Shown in pieces: positions 1 through 9,235 of a DNA stretch of 17,367 bases; position 1 is the stretch's first letter, and the number at the start of each line of letters is the position of its first letter. The notes beneath the pieces are model-generated. The model was not told the origin of the DNA and searched no databases. It was given only the letters and a program-made list of their open reading frames with translations. The stretch spans positions 23,122-40,488 of the forward strand of contig DHSB01000061.1 of NCBI GenBank assembly GCA_002408385.1, read 5' to 3'. This DNA is from Myxococcales bacterium UBA5297 (GTDB lineage: Bacteria > Myxococcota > Myxococcia > Myxococcales > UBA5297). A program made the position numbers and the translations under genes.

Positions 1-101
1 CCGGAAGAGCCCACAGGTCGTCCCGAAGAGCCCACCGGTCGTCCGGAAGAGCCCACCGGTCGTCCGGAGGAGCTCATCGGTCGTCCGGAGACCACAGGTC
101 G
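1..101. repeat. 21-bp tandem repeat, about 4.8 units
   Basis: Four full 21-bp units (1-21, 22-42, 43-63, 64-84) and a decayed fifth (85-101), based on CCGGAAGAGCCCACCGGTCG plus T. Units differ by one to four substitutions. Because 21 is a multiple of 3, every frame repeats as a heptapeptide; all three plus-strand frames are open through the array. Frame 1 reads PEEPTGR three times, then PEELIGR, and stops at 136-138. Substitutions are not clearly silent in any one frame, so coding cannot be decided. It may be the repetitive tail of a protein whose start lies left of the window, or a non-coding minisatellite. Confidence 0.9.
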
Positions 102-138
102 GGCGTGCGCACCCACAAGACCCGGATGCATTCAATGA
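1..138 (+). CDS. Possible 3' end of a protein with PEEPTGR heptad repeats (partial, speculative)
   Basis: Reading frame 1 is open from the left edge to a TGA at 136-138. It gives heptapeptides PEEPTGR, PEEPTGR, PEEPTGR and PEELIGR, then a short non-repeated tail ending in GCIQ. Such Pro/Glu-rich linkers occur at the ends of secreted or regulatory proteins, but the other two plus frames are open across the repeat as well, so openness alone proves nothing. Three of five unit-to-unit substitutions are silent in this frame, and an equal number are silent in frame 3. Sequence left of the window would decide it. Treat as a candidate only. Confidence 0.2.
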   Translation, partial: PEEPTGRPEEPTGRPEEPTGRPEELIGRPETTGRACAPTRPGCIQ

Positions 139-346
139 CTTGCCATCCAAATCGATCACCCGGGAAGGCACACCTGGCGTTACTGGCTGGCCCAGGGGGC
201 AGGGAGCGGACCTCTGCCCCATTTAAGCAAACCTGACGGTCCAGAATCGCTCCACGAGCCCGCCAGGGCCCTTCCTGGCCGCTCCGGCTCACGGGACGAC
301 CGCAGATCAGCCGCATAGCCGCCGCCCCTGACGCCTTCGCCCCCTG
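139..346. other. Gene-free stretch
   Basis: No supported gene, RNA or clear hairpin was seen between the repeat array and the end of the minus-strand MYXO-CTERM gene. Short ORFs here have no recognisable motif and no ribosome binding site. It is the place where a terminator for the minus-strand unit would be expected, but I do not see a convincing one. Confidence 0.5.
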
Positions 347-1165
347 TTACCGCGCCCGTCTGCGGATCCCGAGCCCCAGCCCTGCGAGCAGCAGCGCGCC
401 CATCGGCAGCGCGCTTGCTGTCGTTGCACAGCCACAAGTCTTGCCCCCCGATGGCTCGGACGGCGCACCTTGCTCGTCGGCTGGCGGCTCGCCATCGGCG
501 CTCGCCCCCGCGCTTTCGCCCTCGTCGCGGGTCACAGGTCCCGAGCCCGCGTCTGCGGCCGGCCCACCCTCTGACCTGCTGTGCGCCTCGGCGCCCGCCT
601 CGCGGGCCGATTCATCGAAAGCGGGCCCCGCGGCCGCGGCCGCAGCCACGAGATCGACGACGACGGGGTCTGCTGCGGGCTGAGCATCCGGCTCAACGGC
701 CGGGGTCTGCTCGGGTGCTTTGGGACGCGCCGGGGGCCGCGCCTGCGCGAAGGAGACGACCGCTTCTTCGAGTTGGGTCGAGCACGGCCGCAAATCGTCG
801 CCGGTCTCCCAACGCCAGAAGCTCGTCTCGGCTTTGGGCTCTGTTGCCTTCGCGCTGACGAAGCAGCTCCCGCCACTCCTCAGGAGCTCGAAGCGCAGCA
901 GCGTCCGCGTCGGCTTGGGTTTCTCTCCGACCTCGAAGTCGACCGCGGGGGCGACCTCGTAGCCGAGCGAGCGGAGCTGGGCGAGGAGGGAGGGGGCGAG
1001 GTTGCGCGAGGTCTCGGAGTCGCCCATCGCCACCCGCACCTCGGGGATCCGCGCGACGACGGCCTTCTTGCGCTGAGGCCTGACATCGATGATGCGAGGC
1101 TCCGCCTCGCTTCGCCCGGCAATGAGCACCAGGACCAGACCGACGGCAAGAACGACGGGACGCAT
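347..1165 (-). CDS. Secreted protein with MYXO-CTERM-like C-terminal sorting signal, function unknown
   Basis: A 272-residue exported protein. Residues 1-21 form a signal peptide (MRPVVLAVGL, then a hydrophobic run and an Ala-rich cleavage region near residue 21). Residues about 35-140 look like a small folded domain with two Cys (101 and 128). It contains a pattern of the 'sensitive to rank/threshold' type (MGDSETSRNLAPSLLAQLRS) that I cannot assign to a family. Residues 145-240 are a low-complexity Pro/Ala/Glu/Asp linker. The end is MYXO-CTERM-like: CGC at 244-246, a hydrophobic helix about 252-266, and a terminal RRRAR. Proteins with this signal are processed and anchored at the myxobacterial outer surface (family knowledge). 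The start at 1165 is chosen over an upstream ATG at 1303 because GGAAAGGAG lies five bases before it and the signal peptide begins there. It lies 180 bp downstream of the receptor gene on the same strand, so co-transcription is possible. Confidence 0.8.
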   Translation of the reverse strand: MRPVVLAVGLVLVLIAGRSEAEPRIIDVRPQRKKAVVARIPEVRVAMGDSETSRNLAPSLLAQLRSLGYEVAPAVDFEVGEKPKPTRTLLRFELLRSGGSCFVSAKATEPKAETSFWRWETGDDLRPCSTQLEEAVVSFAQARPPARPKAPEQTPAVEPDAQPAADPVVVDLVAAAAAAGPAFDESAREAGAEAHSRSEGGPAADAGSGPVTRDEGESAGASADGEPPADEQGAPSEPSGGKTCGCATTASALPMGALLLAGLGLGIRRRAR

Positions 1166-1345
1166 CTGGACTCCTTTCCCCCGCATCTTGCCACCACCGG
1201 CGAAGAGGGGAGCGGGAGCTTCGAGACTCACGCGGCGTGCGCCAGGCCTTTCGCTCGAGGGCGCGAAGCGCCGGTCGCGCGCGACTGCGCTCCCCGGGGC
1301 CACACGCGCGCACGACCTCTCTTACGAGCGCCCTTTCGGACTCGC

Positions 1346-4177
1346 TCAGTAGGCCCCCTTGACCCCGAGCACCGGCAGAACGACCGGGACGCCCTCGGGC
1401 ACCTTCTCGAGAGGCCCGCCGCCGCCCCACGCTCCACCGCTGTAGGCGAAGCCGACCACCTCGCTGCTGAAGCTGATGTTGAGGACATCGAGGTAGGCCT
1501 CGAGCAGGAAAGTCTCGAAGGCCCAGGTGTGCGCGACCCGGACGTCGGCGCGGAAGAACGGCGGCAACCGGTCGGCGTTCTCGTGCCCGACCCGGACCCA
1601 GGCCTCACGGCCCTGCGCGTCGAGGCTCTCGCGCATCGTCGAGGAGGTCATCACCCCGGTCTCCGGGCGCCCGGTGTTGAAGTGCAGCGCGGTCCCCAGG
1701 GTCCAGTTGCCCAGCCTCAGGCTGAGCACGGCATTGACGATATGGGTCTGGTCGAAGGCGTAGGGCAGGTAGCCCGAGGCACGGCCGGTCACCGCGCCGC
1801 TCTTGTCGTACAGGCTGTACTCGGCCCAGCGCATACTGCGCTGCAGCGAGTAGGAGATCCATCCGAACCAGTTGCCGCCGAGCGGATGGCGCAGCATCAG
1901 CTCGAAGCCGTAGGCATAGCCGGTCGAGGCGAGGTTGCCGCCGCGCAGCAGCGCCTGCGGGTCCTCCAAGTCGTTCGAGCTGACGGGCGTGCCTTTCAGC
2001 TCGCGCAGCGAGTCGGCGTCAAAGGGGTTGAGCTCGACCGTGCGCAGCAGCGGGTTGAAGTAGAGGTCGGCGTTGATCTCGACTCCGTCGAACACCCTCC
2101 ACTCGGCGCCCACGTCGAACTGGAGGGCGCGCTGGATGCCCATCTCCAGGCCCGCCAGGTCGACGACCGGGACGTGGATCAGGGTGATGGGGTGCTGGTG
2201 GTAGAGCCCGGCCGCGCCCTTGAGCACCAGGTTGTCGAGCAGACCGTGGCGCACCGTGAGCCGGGGCTCGAGCGCCCAGTGCTGGACGCCCGGGACAAGG
2301 TGGTAGCTGTCGGCGCGCAGCCCAGGGATCACCGTCCAGGAATCGCTCGGCTTCCAGACCAGCTCGCCGTAGCTGCCGAGGAAGGTGCCCAGCGACCTCG
2401 GGCCACTCAGGCTGGCCATCGGCGAGCTGCCGTTGTAGGTGCGCCCGACGACGACCCGCGCCGCGCGCCGGTCGAGGTCGGCGCCCATGCGCAGCTCGAG
2501 CCCCTCGGTCAGCCTGCCCGCCCAGCCGAGCCGCGCGCCCAGGGTGCCCTCCTCGACGCCGAAGTAGGTGCGCGCGCGGCCCAGGCTCTGCGACTCGAAG
2601 GCGAGCTCGTCGACCCCCCAGGTCGCGCCCGCCTCGAGTTCGCCGCCGGCCAGAGGGCCGCGCCAGCGCAGGTCGACCCGATGGAAGAGGATGGCCTGCG
2701 TCGCGGTCGCCACGTCGAGGCTGTCGGAGGTGGTCCCCATCCGATCGCTGCTGCCGAAGCCAAACAGCCGCAGCGTTCCCGGACCGAGCTTCTGCTCGAC
2801 GCGCCCCTGGTAGTCCCAGAAGTCGAGCACGTAGCGCGGGTTCTCCGACCCGGCCGGCGCCGGCTCCTGCAGCGCGTTGGCGGCCAGCGCCGCGAGCCAG
2901 GCGGTGTAGCTGAAGCGCCCGGCCAGCGCGACCCGGGTGCCGGTCGCCTCGAACGGATACTCGACGAAGGCGCCGGTGTTGACGACGTCGGCATAGGCGC
3001 TCGCGTGCAGGCCCGGCTCGGTCGAGCTCTTGGTCCGCCCGTCGATGATCCCGCCCATCAGCCGGCCAAAGCGCGCCGGGGGGGCGCCCGGGAAGAAGTC
3101 GATGCCGTCGACGAGGTCGGGGTGGACCACCGCCGGGCCGAGGAAGAGGTGGAAGAGGATCGGCACGCGCACGCCGTCCAGGTAGTAGCCGCTCGAGGCG
3201 GGCGCCGCGCCGCGCACGACCGGATAGGCGACGCCCGACAGGAAGCTGCCGACTCCGGGCATCAGCATCACCACGCGGAACGGGTCGCCCATGGTGCCGG
3301 GGACCTCGCGGACCTCCTGGCGGTTGAGCGAGACGCGGGCGACCTCGGTGCGCTCGCGCTCGGCGCGCACGATGGTCTCATAGGGATTGAGCTGCCGCGG
3401 CTCGATGGAGTAGACGACCTCCAGCCTCTCGCCCGCGCGGATCTCCTCGTCGTATTCGGCCCCATGGAAGCCCGGCGCGCGCACCCGGGCCCGGTGGCCG
3501 CCGACCGGCAGCTCGAGCTCGAAACGCCCCTGCTCGTCGGCGACTGTCCCCAGCCCGTCGGCAAAGAGGATGCTCGCGCCGGGGACGGGCCTGCGGTTGC
3601 CGCGCGCGCGCACGAGCCCGGTCAAGACGCCGCCTGGTGGCCGCTGCGGCGCGGGCGCCAGAGGCGGAACGACGAAGCGGTAGCTGAACTGGATGCGCAC
3701 CGGCACCGGCGCCCCGTCGAGGGTCGCCGGCTCGAACCCGAGATCGAGCGCGGCCGTCAACGCGGACTGGTCGAGCAACGGGTGCACGCCCCTCAGCAGC
3801 TTCGCCTCGCCGACCGAGCCGTCGGGGTTGATGACTAGGTCGAGCCAGACCTCGCCCTCGACCCGCTCGGCGATGAGCGCCGGCGGATAACGGGCCGGAG
3901 AGTTCTTGGAGAGCCGCGGTGGAAGCAGGTTCTCGTCCGCAGCGAGCGCGCCGGGCTTGGCTGGGCTGGTGCTGGCGGGGCCAGGTGGCGCCCGCTTGGA
4001 CGGTGTTTTGTCCGGAGGCGGGCTGCGAGCGCCGGCTTCGAGGTCGCGCACGCCGATGTCGGCCGGCCTCGCGAGCGCGAGGCCGGACAGCGCCAGACTC
4101 GCCGCAGCGAGCGCCGCCGCGGAAGGCCCGCCTCTTCGCGCACGCTGCCTTCTCCGTCCGAAGCCCCGGTCTGCCAT
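1346..4177 (-). CDS. TonB-dependent receptor with N-terminal TonB C-terminal-type domain
   Basis: A 943-residue outer-membrane receptor. Domains in order: basic N-terminus with hydrophobic signal sequence (about 1-37, ending LALA), Pro-rich linker (50-90), a TonB_C-like domain (about 97-168, with RYPPALIAERVEGEVWLDLV and the INPDGSV turn), a carboxypeptidase-regulatory-like beta domain (about 184-260), a TonB-box-like ETIVRAE (267-273), a plug domain (about 285-385, with VMLMPGVG, YYLDGVRVP and the ARFGRLMGG turn) and a beta-barrel to the end, closing with an aromatic Tyr as outer-membrane barrels do. Such receptors import iron chelates, cobalamin or glycans; the substrate cannot be read from sequence. 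The ATG at 4177 is the first start after an in-frame stop; no good ribosome binding site precedes it, so a later start remains possible. The fused TonB domain is the notable feature. Confidence 0.9.
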   Translation of the reverse strand: MADRGFGRRRQRARRGGPSAAALAAASLALSGLALARPADIGVRDLEAGARSPPPDKTPSKRAPPGPASTSPAKPGALAADENLLPPRLSKNSPARYPPALIAERVEGEVWLDLVINPDGSVGEAKLLRGVHPLLDQSALTAALDLGFEPATLDGAPVPVRIQFSYRFVVPPLAPAPQRPPGGVLTGLVRARGNRRPVPGASILFADGLGTVADEQGRFELELPVGGHRARVRAPGFHGAEYDEEIRAGERLEVVYSIEPRQLNPYETIVRAERERTEVARVSLNRQEVREVPGTMGDPFRVVMLMPGVGSFLSGVAYPVVRGAAPASSGYYLDGVRVPILFHLFLGPAVVHPDLVDGIDFFPGAPPARFGRLMGGIIDGRTKSSTEPGLHASAYADVVNTGAFVEYPFEATGTRVALAGRFSYTAWLAALAANALQEPAPAGSENPRYVLDFWDYQGRVEQKLGPGTLRLFGFGSSDRMGTTSDSLDVATATQAILFHRVDLRWRGPLAGGELEAGATWGVDELAFESQSLGRARTYFGVEEGTLGARLGWAGRLTEGLELRMGADLDRRAARVVVGRTYNGSSPMASLSGPRSLGTFLGSYGELVWKPSDSWTVIPGLRADSYHLVPGVQHWALEPRLTVRHGLLDNLVLKGAAGLYHQHPITLIHVPVVDLAGLEMGIQRALQFDVGAEWRVFDGVEINADLYFNPLLRTVELNPFDADSLRELKGTPVSSNDLEDPQALLRGGNLASTGYAYGFELMLRHPLGGNWFGWISYSLQRSMRWAEYSLYDKSGAVTGRASGYLPYAFDQTHIVNAVLSLRLGNWTLGTALHFNTGRPETGVMTSSTMRESLDAQGREAWVRVGHENADRLPPFFRADVRVAHTWAFETFLLEAYLDVLNISFSSEVVGFAYSGGAWGGGGPLEKVPEGVPVVLPVLGVKGAY

Positions 4178-4512
4178 CGGGAAGGATCGCCGCCCTCACC
4201 ACCAACCGCCCCGTCTTCCTTTGCCCATCAATGAAGACGCGGCAGGGGCAAGCGACAAGGCCCCCAAACGCACGCAAGGGGAGCGTCGGAGCCCGGCGCA
4301 CCAAGAGAAGGTGCGGGCCGGCTTCGCGCGAGGGCCGCAAAGGCGCGAGGCCGGTCATGGGAGTACGCGGCGCATCAGCCGCCAGCCGCCGAAGAGACCG
4401 TGACCCCTCGCCAGTGGAGCGCCACCGCATGCTCGCTTGCTGGATTTGTCGAACAGCCGGCCTCGAAAAATGCCTATTCTCCCGGCGTACGCCGCGCCGA
4501 CGAGGTCATGCC
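4178..4512. other. Intergenic region between divergent receptor and cysE genes
   Basis: About 335 bp with no supported gene. It must hold the promoters of both divergent units. The best cysE -10 candidate is TATTCT at 4475-4480, about 32 bp before the start codon; TTGTCG at 4446-4451 is too far upstream to be an ideal -35 partner. An inverted repeat at 4293-4321 is listed separately. Confidence 0.5.
4293..4321. promoter_or_regulatory. Inverted repeat, possible operator or attenuator hairpin
   Basis: CCGG-CGCACC (4293-4302) pairs with GGTGCG (4310-4315) and CCGG (4318-4321), leaving a 7-base purine-rich loop and a 2-base bulge. It sits about 116 bp upstream of the receptor start codon and 191 bp upstream of cysE. 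Function is inferred only from position; a random hairpin in GC-rich DNA is a real alternative. Confidence 0.3.
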
Positions 4513-5520
<1,008 letters not shown>

Positions 5521-5793
5521 CTTGCGGCGGTCGTCCGTCCGCTCTTCGCCCCGCGGTAACTTGCGACCGTCGCAAGTTGGCTCCTCGCGCAGAGGCCCGA
5601 CCGGCGCTCGCGCGCAGGAACAAGACTCGAGCCTTCACGCGGGTCTCCCTTGTCGAAACCCGGCTCTCGTCGGCGCATCCCACGCTCACGAGGCAGTGCC
5701 CCCGAGGGCCTGCCGAGCACCGATTCGGGGATTTCCTCCAGGCAAGCAGCCGTTGTTTGAGTACGGCGCGCCGCCAGCCGCCATCCGGAGCCC
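5521..5793. other. Intergenic region between cysE and rhomboid gene
   Basis: 273 bp without a supported gene. It begins with a perfect 9-bp hairpin (5558-5578). Further on, CCCCGA and TCGGGG arms about 20 bases apart (near 5700-5735) form a weaker hairpin. The distance argues that the rhomboid gene has its own promoter, which I could not locate with confidence. Confidence 0.5.
5558..5578 (+). terminator. Perfect 9-bp hairpin downstream of cysE
   Basis: AACTTGCGA (5558-5566) and TCGCAAGTT (5570-5578) form a perfect stem with a 3-base CCG loop, starting 38 bp after the cysE stop codon. The position fits a transcription terminator, but no T-run follows, so it would be non-canonical. It could equally be a binding site for a dimeric regulator of the rhomboid gene. 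Confidence 0.45.
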
Positions 5794-6456
5794 ATGAACT
5801 ACGCGACAGCCCAAGACCGACGCGACGTCTACGACCTGCGGCCCAACGCCGAGGGGATCTACGTGTTCGCGCGGCCTCGCCGCCAGTTCCGCCCCCTCGC
5901 CACCCGAGCGCTCATCGCCTCGCTCATCGCGGGCTACGCGCTGCAGGTGCTCTTGCCCGGGCTGACGGGCCAGCTCGCCGTCGCCGCGGGCCCGGTCGCC
6001 GCCGGCGAGTGGTGGCGCCTGGTGACCGGGGCTTTCCTGCACGGCGGGCTGCTGCACCTTGCGGCCAACTCCTGGTTCGCCTGGGTCATCGGCTCGCGGA
6101 TAGAGCGGCACGTCGGCCCGGCGAGGCTTTTGCTCATCACCGTGGTGGCGATGCTCGGCTCGAGCCTGCTCGTGGTCGGCGCCGGCTCGGCCGCGGTCGG
6201 CTTCTCCGGCGTGCTTTGCGGCTGGCTCGCGAGCTGGCTCGCCTTCCATCTGACGACCCGCTACCCAGCGCTCAGGCTCGACCGGCTCCAGTGGCGGGCC
6301 TACCTGCAGATCCTCGGCGCGAACCTGCTGCTCTCGCTCCTGCCGGGAATCTCGTTCCTTGGCCACCTGGGCGGCTTCGTCGCCGGCTTCGTCGCTGCCT
6401 ATCTGCTCGGCCTGCAGCGCTCGAGGCGCCGGCAGCCGCTGCAGCCCGAAGCTTGA
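5794..6456 (+). CDS. Rhomboid-family intramembrane serine protease
   Basis: A 220-residue inner-membrane protease that cleaves transmembrane substrates within the bilayer. The catalytic dyad is visible: Ser138 in GFSGVLCG and His191 in LGHLGGF. The conserved HGGLLHLAAN (His83, His88, Asn92) supplies the loop and oxyanion-side residues. About six hydrophobic segments span roughly 37-55, 73-95, 108-128, 133-152, 168-185 and 188-206, with short cytoplasmic tails and a final basic cluster RSRRRQ. The start at 5794 has GGAG three bases upstream, closer than ideal, but the N-terminus is a usual one for the family. Substrate unknown. The GHLGGF context is that of ordinary rhomboids; I see no reason to call it a rhombosortase. 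It is transcribed toward the CorC-type gene. Confidence 0.9.
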   Translation: MNYATAQDRRDVYDLRPNAEGIYVFARPRRQFRPLATRALIASLIAGYALQVLLPGLTGQLAVAAGPVAAGEWWRLVTGAFLHGGLLHLAANSWFAWVIGSRIERHVGPARLLLITVVAMLGSSLLVVGAGSAAVGFSGVLCGWLASWLAFHLTTRYPALRLDRLQWRAYLQILGANLLLSLLPGISFLGHLGGFVAGFVAAYLLGLQRSRRRQPLQPEA

Positions 6457-6671
6457 CAGGGCTCGCCGCGGCCGAGCCGAGGGTCGAGAATCGACAGCCC
6501 GCTCTTCGCGCCGGAACCAAAGCGATCGGTCGTAGGTTGCTTGGGGGCGCGTCGCAATGCGCCCGTCGTGGGATTGGGCAGAAGGCGCCGGCTCCCGGCG
6601 GCCGGTCTAATGGCCGGCCCTCCGCAACCGTGCTCCCTCGAGGCAAGTCGCGCCGCGGCGGCTGAACGCCG
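6457..6671. other. Convergent intergenic region with two hairpins
   Basis: 215 bp between the converging ends of the rhomboid and CorC-type genes. It contains one copy of the GGGCGC/GCGCCC dispersed hairpin (6544-6564) and a second inverted repeat GGCCGG...CCGGCC (6600-6605 with 6614-6619, 8-base loop) some 53 bp beyond the CorC-type stop codon. Either may end transcription from one or both sides. No T-run is seen. Confidence 0.5.
6544..6564. repeat. Dispersed intergenic hairpin repeat, copy 1
   Basis: GGGCGC (6545-6550) and GCGCCC (6559-6564) enclose the 8-base loop GTCGCAAT. The flank GGTTG lies just upstream. The same arms, the same loop length and the same GCAAT loop end recur at 9116-9136, which marks it as a repeat family and not a chance hairpin. 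Confidence 0.7.
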
Positions 6672-7982
6672 CTACTCCTTCGACTCGGGCGGCACCTCGA
6701 GCGGCCGGACGCGGACGCGAACCACGCGGCGCTCGGTGCGCTCGACGACCTTGAACTCGAAGCCCGAGGAGACGAAGACCTGCCCCTGAGCCGGGATTGC
6801 GCCCGCCTGCTTGCTGAGCATCCCGCCGACGGTGTCGAAGCCTGCGTCCTCGGGGAGGTCGGCGTCGAACTCGCGGTTGAACTCGCGCACCGACAGCGTC
6901 GCGTCGAGGACCGCGGCGCCCTGCGGCTCGCGGGTGATCATCGGCGGCTCGACCGCCCCCTCGCTGAAGATCTCGCCGACGATCTCCTCGACCAGGTCCT
7001 CGGTCGTGCACAAGCCCGCGGTGCCGCCATACTCGTCGACGACGATGGCCAGGTGCTCGCGCCGCCCCTGCAGGGCGCGCAGCAGATCGACCGCGCGCAT
7101 CGTCTCGGGGACGAAGAAGGCCGGCCGCACGATGTCATGCAGGACGAACAGCTCGCTCTCGAGAAACAGCGGCACCGTGTCCTTGGCGCTCACGTAGCCG
7201 ACCACCTTGTCGAGACTGCCGTCGTAGACCGGCAGCCGGGTGTGGGCCTCCTCGAGCAACACCTTGCGGATCTTCTCGGGGCTGTCGTTCAGATCGAGCG
7301 CCACGATGTCCCCGCGCGGCACGAGCACGTCGGCGGCGGTCAGCTCGCCGAAGTCGACCGCGCGCTCGATGATTTCGGCGCGCGGCTTCTCGATGGCCCC
7401 CGACTCGGCGGCCTCCTCGAGCAGCACCTTGATCTCCTCGGGGGTCAGGCGCGTCTCGGTGAACTTGGTGCGGTCGCGCAGCGGCTTGAGCAGCAGGTTG
7501 GCCGACGCGGTGAGGATCCAGACGACCGGGCGGGCGAGCTTGCCGAGGCCGAGCATGAGCCTGGAGATCCGCAACGAGATGGGCTCGGAGTAGCGCAGGG
7601 CTATCGACTTGGGGACAAGCTCGCCGACGACGATGGAGAGGAAGGAGTAAGAGACGACGAACAGGCCCAGCGCGAGATCAGCGGCCCAGCGCGGGACCGG
7701 CTCGCCGCCCGACAGTGCGCGCGCCAACGGCTCGGCAAGCGAGGCACCGCCAACCGCCGAGGCGAGCGCGCCCACGATGGTGATGCCGACCTGAACGGTG
7801 GCCAGGAAGCCCTCGGCGTTCTTCTGGAGCTTGTCGACGGCCTTGGCGCGCCGATCGCCCTCCTCGACCAGTTGCTGGATGCGCGAGCGGCGCACCGAGA
7901 CAATGGCTATCTCCGCGGCGGCGAAGAGGCCGTTGGCCAGGATCAGGATGAAGATGAGAAGGACGATTTCCGGCGGGCTCAC
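6672..7982 (-). CDS. CNNM/CorC (HlyC) family membrane protein with CBS domains
   Basis: A 436-residue integral membrane protein of the family linked to Mg2+/Co2+ export and often annotated as 'hemolysin'. Domains in order: DUF21/CNNM transmembrane domain (about 1-175; four hydrophobic segments near 5-28, 60-82, 102-122, 145-165; conserved FAAAEIAIVSVRRSR and GELVPKSIALR), a tandem CBS pair (about 215-335, with VPRGDIVALD, HTRLPVYDGSLD and VVDEYGGTAGLCTTEDLVEEIVGEI) and a C-terminal CorC_HlyC domain (about 350-428, with FDTVGGML and G-F-E-F-K-V). The CBS pair normally binds adenine nucleotides and gates the transporter. Translation begins at a GTG (7980-7982) with no evident ribosome binding site; a TGCTAGT element ends nine bases upstream, consistent with a leaderless message. 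Transcribed divergently from nadA. Confidence 0.93.
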   Translation of the reverse strand: MSPPEIVLLIFILILANGLFAAAEIAIVSVRRSRIQQLVEEGDRRAKAVDKLQKNAEGFLATVQVGITIVGALASAVGGASLAEPLARALSGGEPVPRWAADLALGLFVVSYSFLSIVVGELVPKSIALRYSEPISLRISRLMLGLGKLARPVVWILTASANLLLKPLRDRTKFTETRLTPEEIKVLLEEAAESGAIEKPRAEIIERAVDFGELTAADVLVPRGDIVALDLNDSPEKIRKVLLEEAHTRLPVYDGSLDKVVGYVSAKDTVPLFLESELFVLHDIVRPAFFVPETMRAVDLLRALQGRREHLAIVVDEYGGTAGLCTTEDLVEEIVGEIFSEGAVEPPMITREPQGAAVLDATLSVREFNREFDADLPEDAGFDTVGGMLSKQAGAIPAQGQVFVSSGFEFKVVERTERRVVRVRVRPLEVPPESKE

Positions 7983-7991
7983 TCTGCCGGT

Positions 7992-8000
7992 TAACTAGCA
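7992..8000 (-). promoter_or_regulatory. -10-like element of the CorC-type gene, probable leaderless promoter
   Basis: On the minus strand this reads TGCTAGTTA, an extended -10 pattern (TG, then TAGTTA). It ends nine bases before the GTG start codon, which would place the transcription start at or next to the start codon. The opposite gene nadA has the same TGCTAGT heptamer at the same distance. No strong -35 is visible for either. Confidence 0.5.
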
Positions 8001-8070
8001 GCCCGCGCCGGGCGGTGCAATTGGCAGAAATCGGATGGCCGCACGCCGCTCCGGCGTTATCCGAGGGACA

Positions 8071-8079
8071 TGCTAGTCT
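8071..8079 (+). promoter_or_regulatory. -10-like element of nadA, probable leaderless promoter
   Basis: TGCTAGTCT ends eight bases before the ATG at 8088, so transcription should begin at or within about one base of that codon. This explains the absence of a ribosome binding site there and argues against the alternative ATG at 8070, which would overlap the promoter even though GAGGG precedes it. Confidence 0.55.
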
Positions 8080-8087
8080 CACCGCCC

Positions 8088-9038
<951 letters not shown>

Positions 9039-9042
9039 GGGA

Positions 9043-9065
9043 AGTTGGGAGTTTGAGTTGGGAGT
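9043..9065 (+). repeat. Short direct repeat AGTTGGGAGT, two copies
   Basis: AGTTGGGAGT at 9043-9052 and 9056-9065, separated by TTG, five bases after the nadA stop codon. A compositionally similar GGAGTC-rich patch is found at 13343-13372. Low-complexity purine/T stretches of this kind are often polymorphic. Confidence 0.6.
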
Positions 9066-9115
9066 CGACGGTCCGCGCTGAATCCGACGGCTGCTGGCCG
9101 GGCGAGAGGTTGGTA

Positions 9116-9136
9116 GGGGCGCATGGCAATGCGCCC
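9116..9136. repeat. Dispersed intergenic hairpin repeat, copy 2
   Basis: GGGCGC (9117-9122) and GCGCCC (9131-9136) enclose ATGGCAAT. The upstream flank GGTTGGTA resembles the GGTTGCTT flank of copy 1 at 6544-6564. Lying about 80 bp after nadA, it may also help to end nadA transcription. Confidence 0.7.
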
Positions 9137-9235
9137 GGCCGGAAATCGAGCACTTGGCCGCGGACGGAGCACGCACCTCCCGCGCGAAGGCCGGCCCTCT
9201 GGTTTCCGTGGCGTTCTGAAGACCCGGCGAGAAAC

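Noticed and set aside
1..101. CRISPR array
   Set aside because: Units are directly abutting 21-mers with no unique spacers and no cas genes nearby.
581..3838. Plus-strand ORF of 1085 codons opposite the receptor gene
   Set aside because: It is antisense to the TonB-dependent receptor and part of the MYXO-CTERM gene, both of which have clear domains. Its translation is a low-complexity Arg/Glu/Ala/Asp/Val mixture with no motif, as expected of antisense frames in GC-rich DNA.
3919..4512. N-terminal extension of cysE to the first in-frame ATG at 3919
   Set aside because: The extension would overlap the start of the divergent receptor gene and is Arg-rich noise. The ATG at 4513 has a ribosome binding site and yields a normal N-terminus.
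5794..6456. Rhombosortase that would process the MYXO-CTERM protein
   Set aside because: Rhombosortases serve GlyGly-CTERM proteins, while MYXO-CTERM processing is attributed to other membrane proteases. The sequence has ordinary rhomboid motifs, and the two genes are several kilobases apart on opposite strands.
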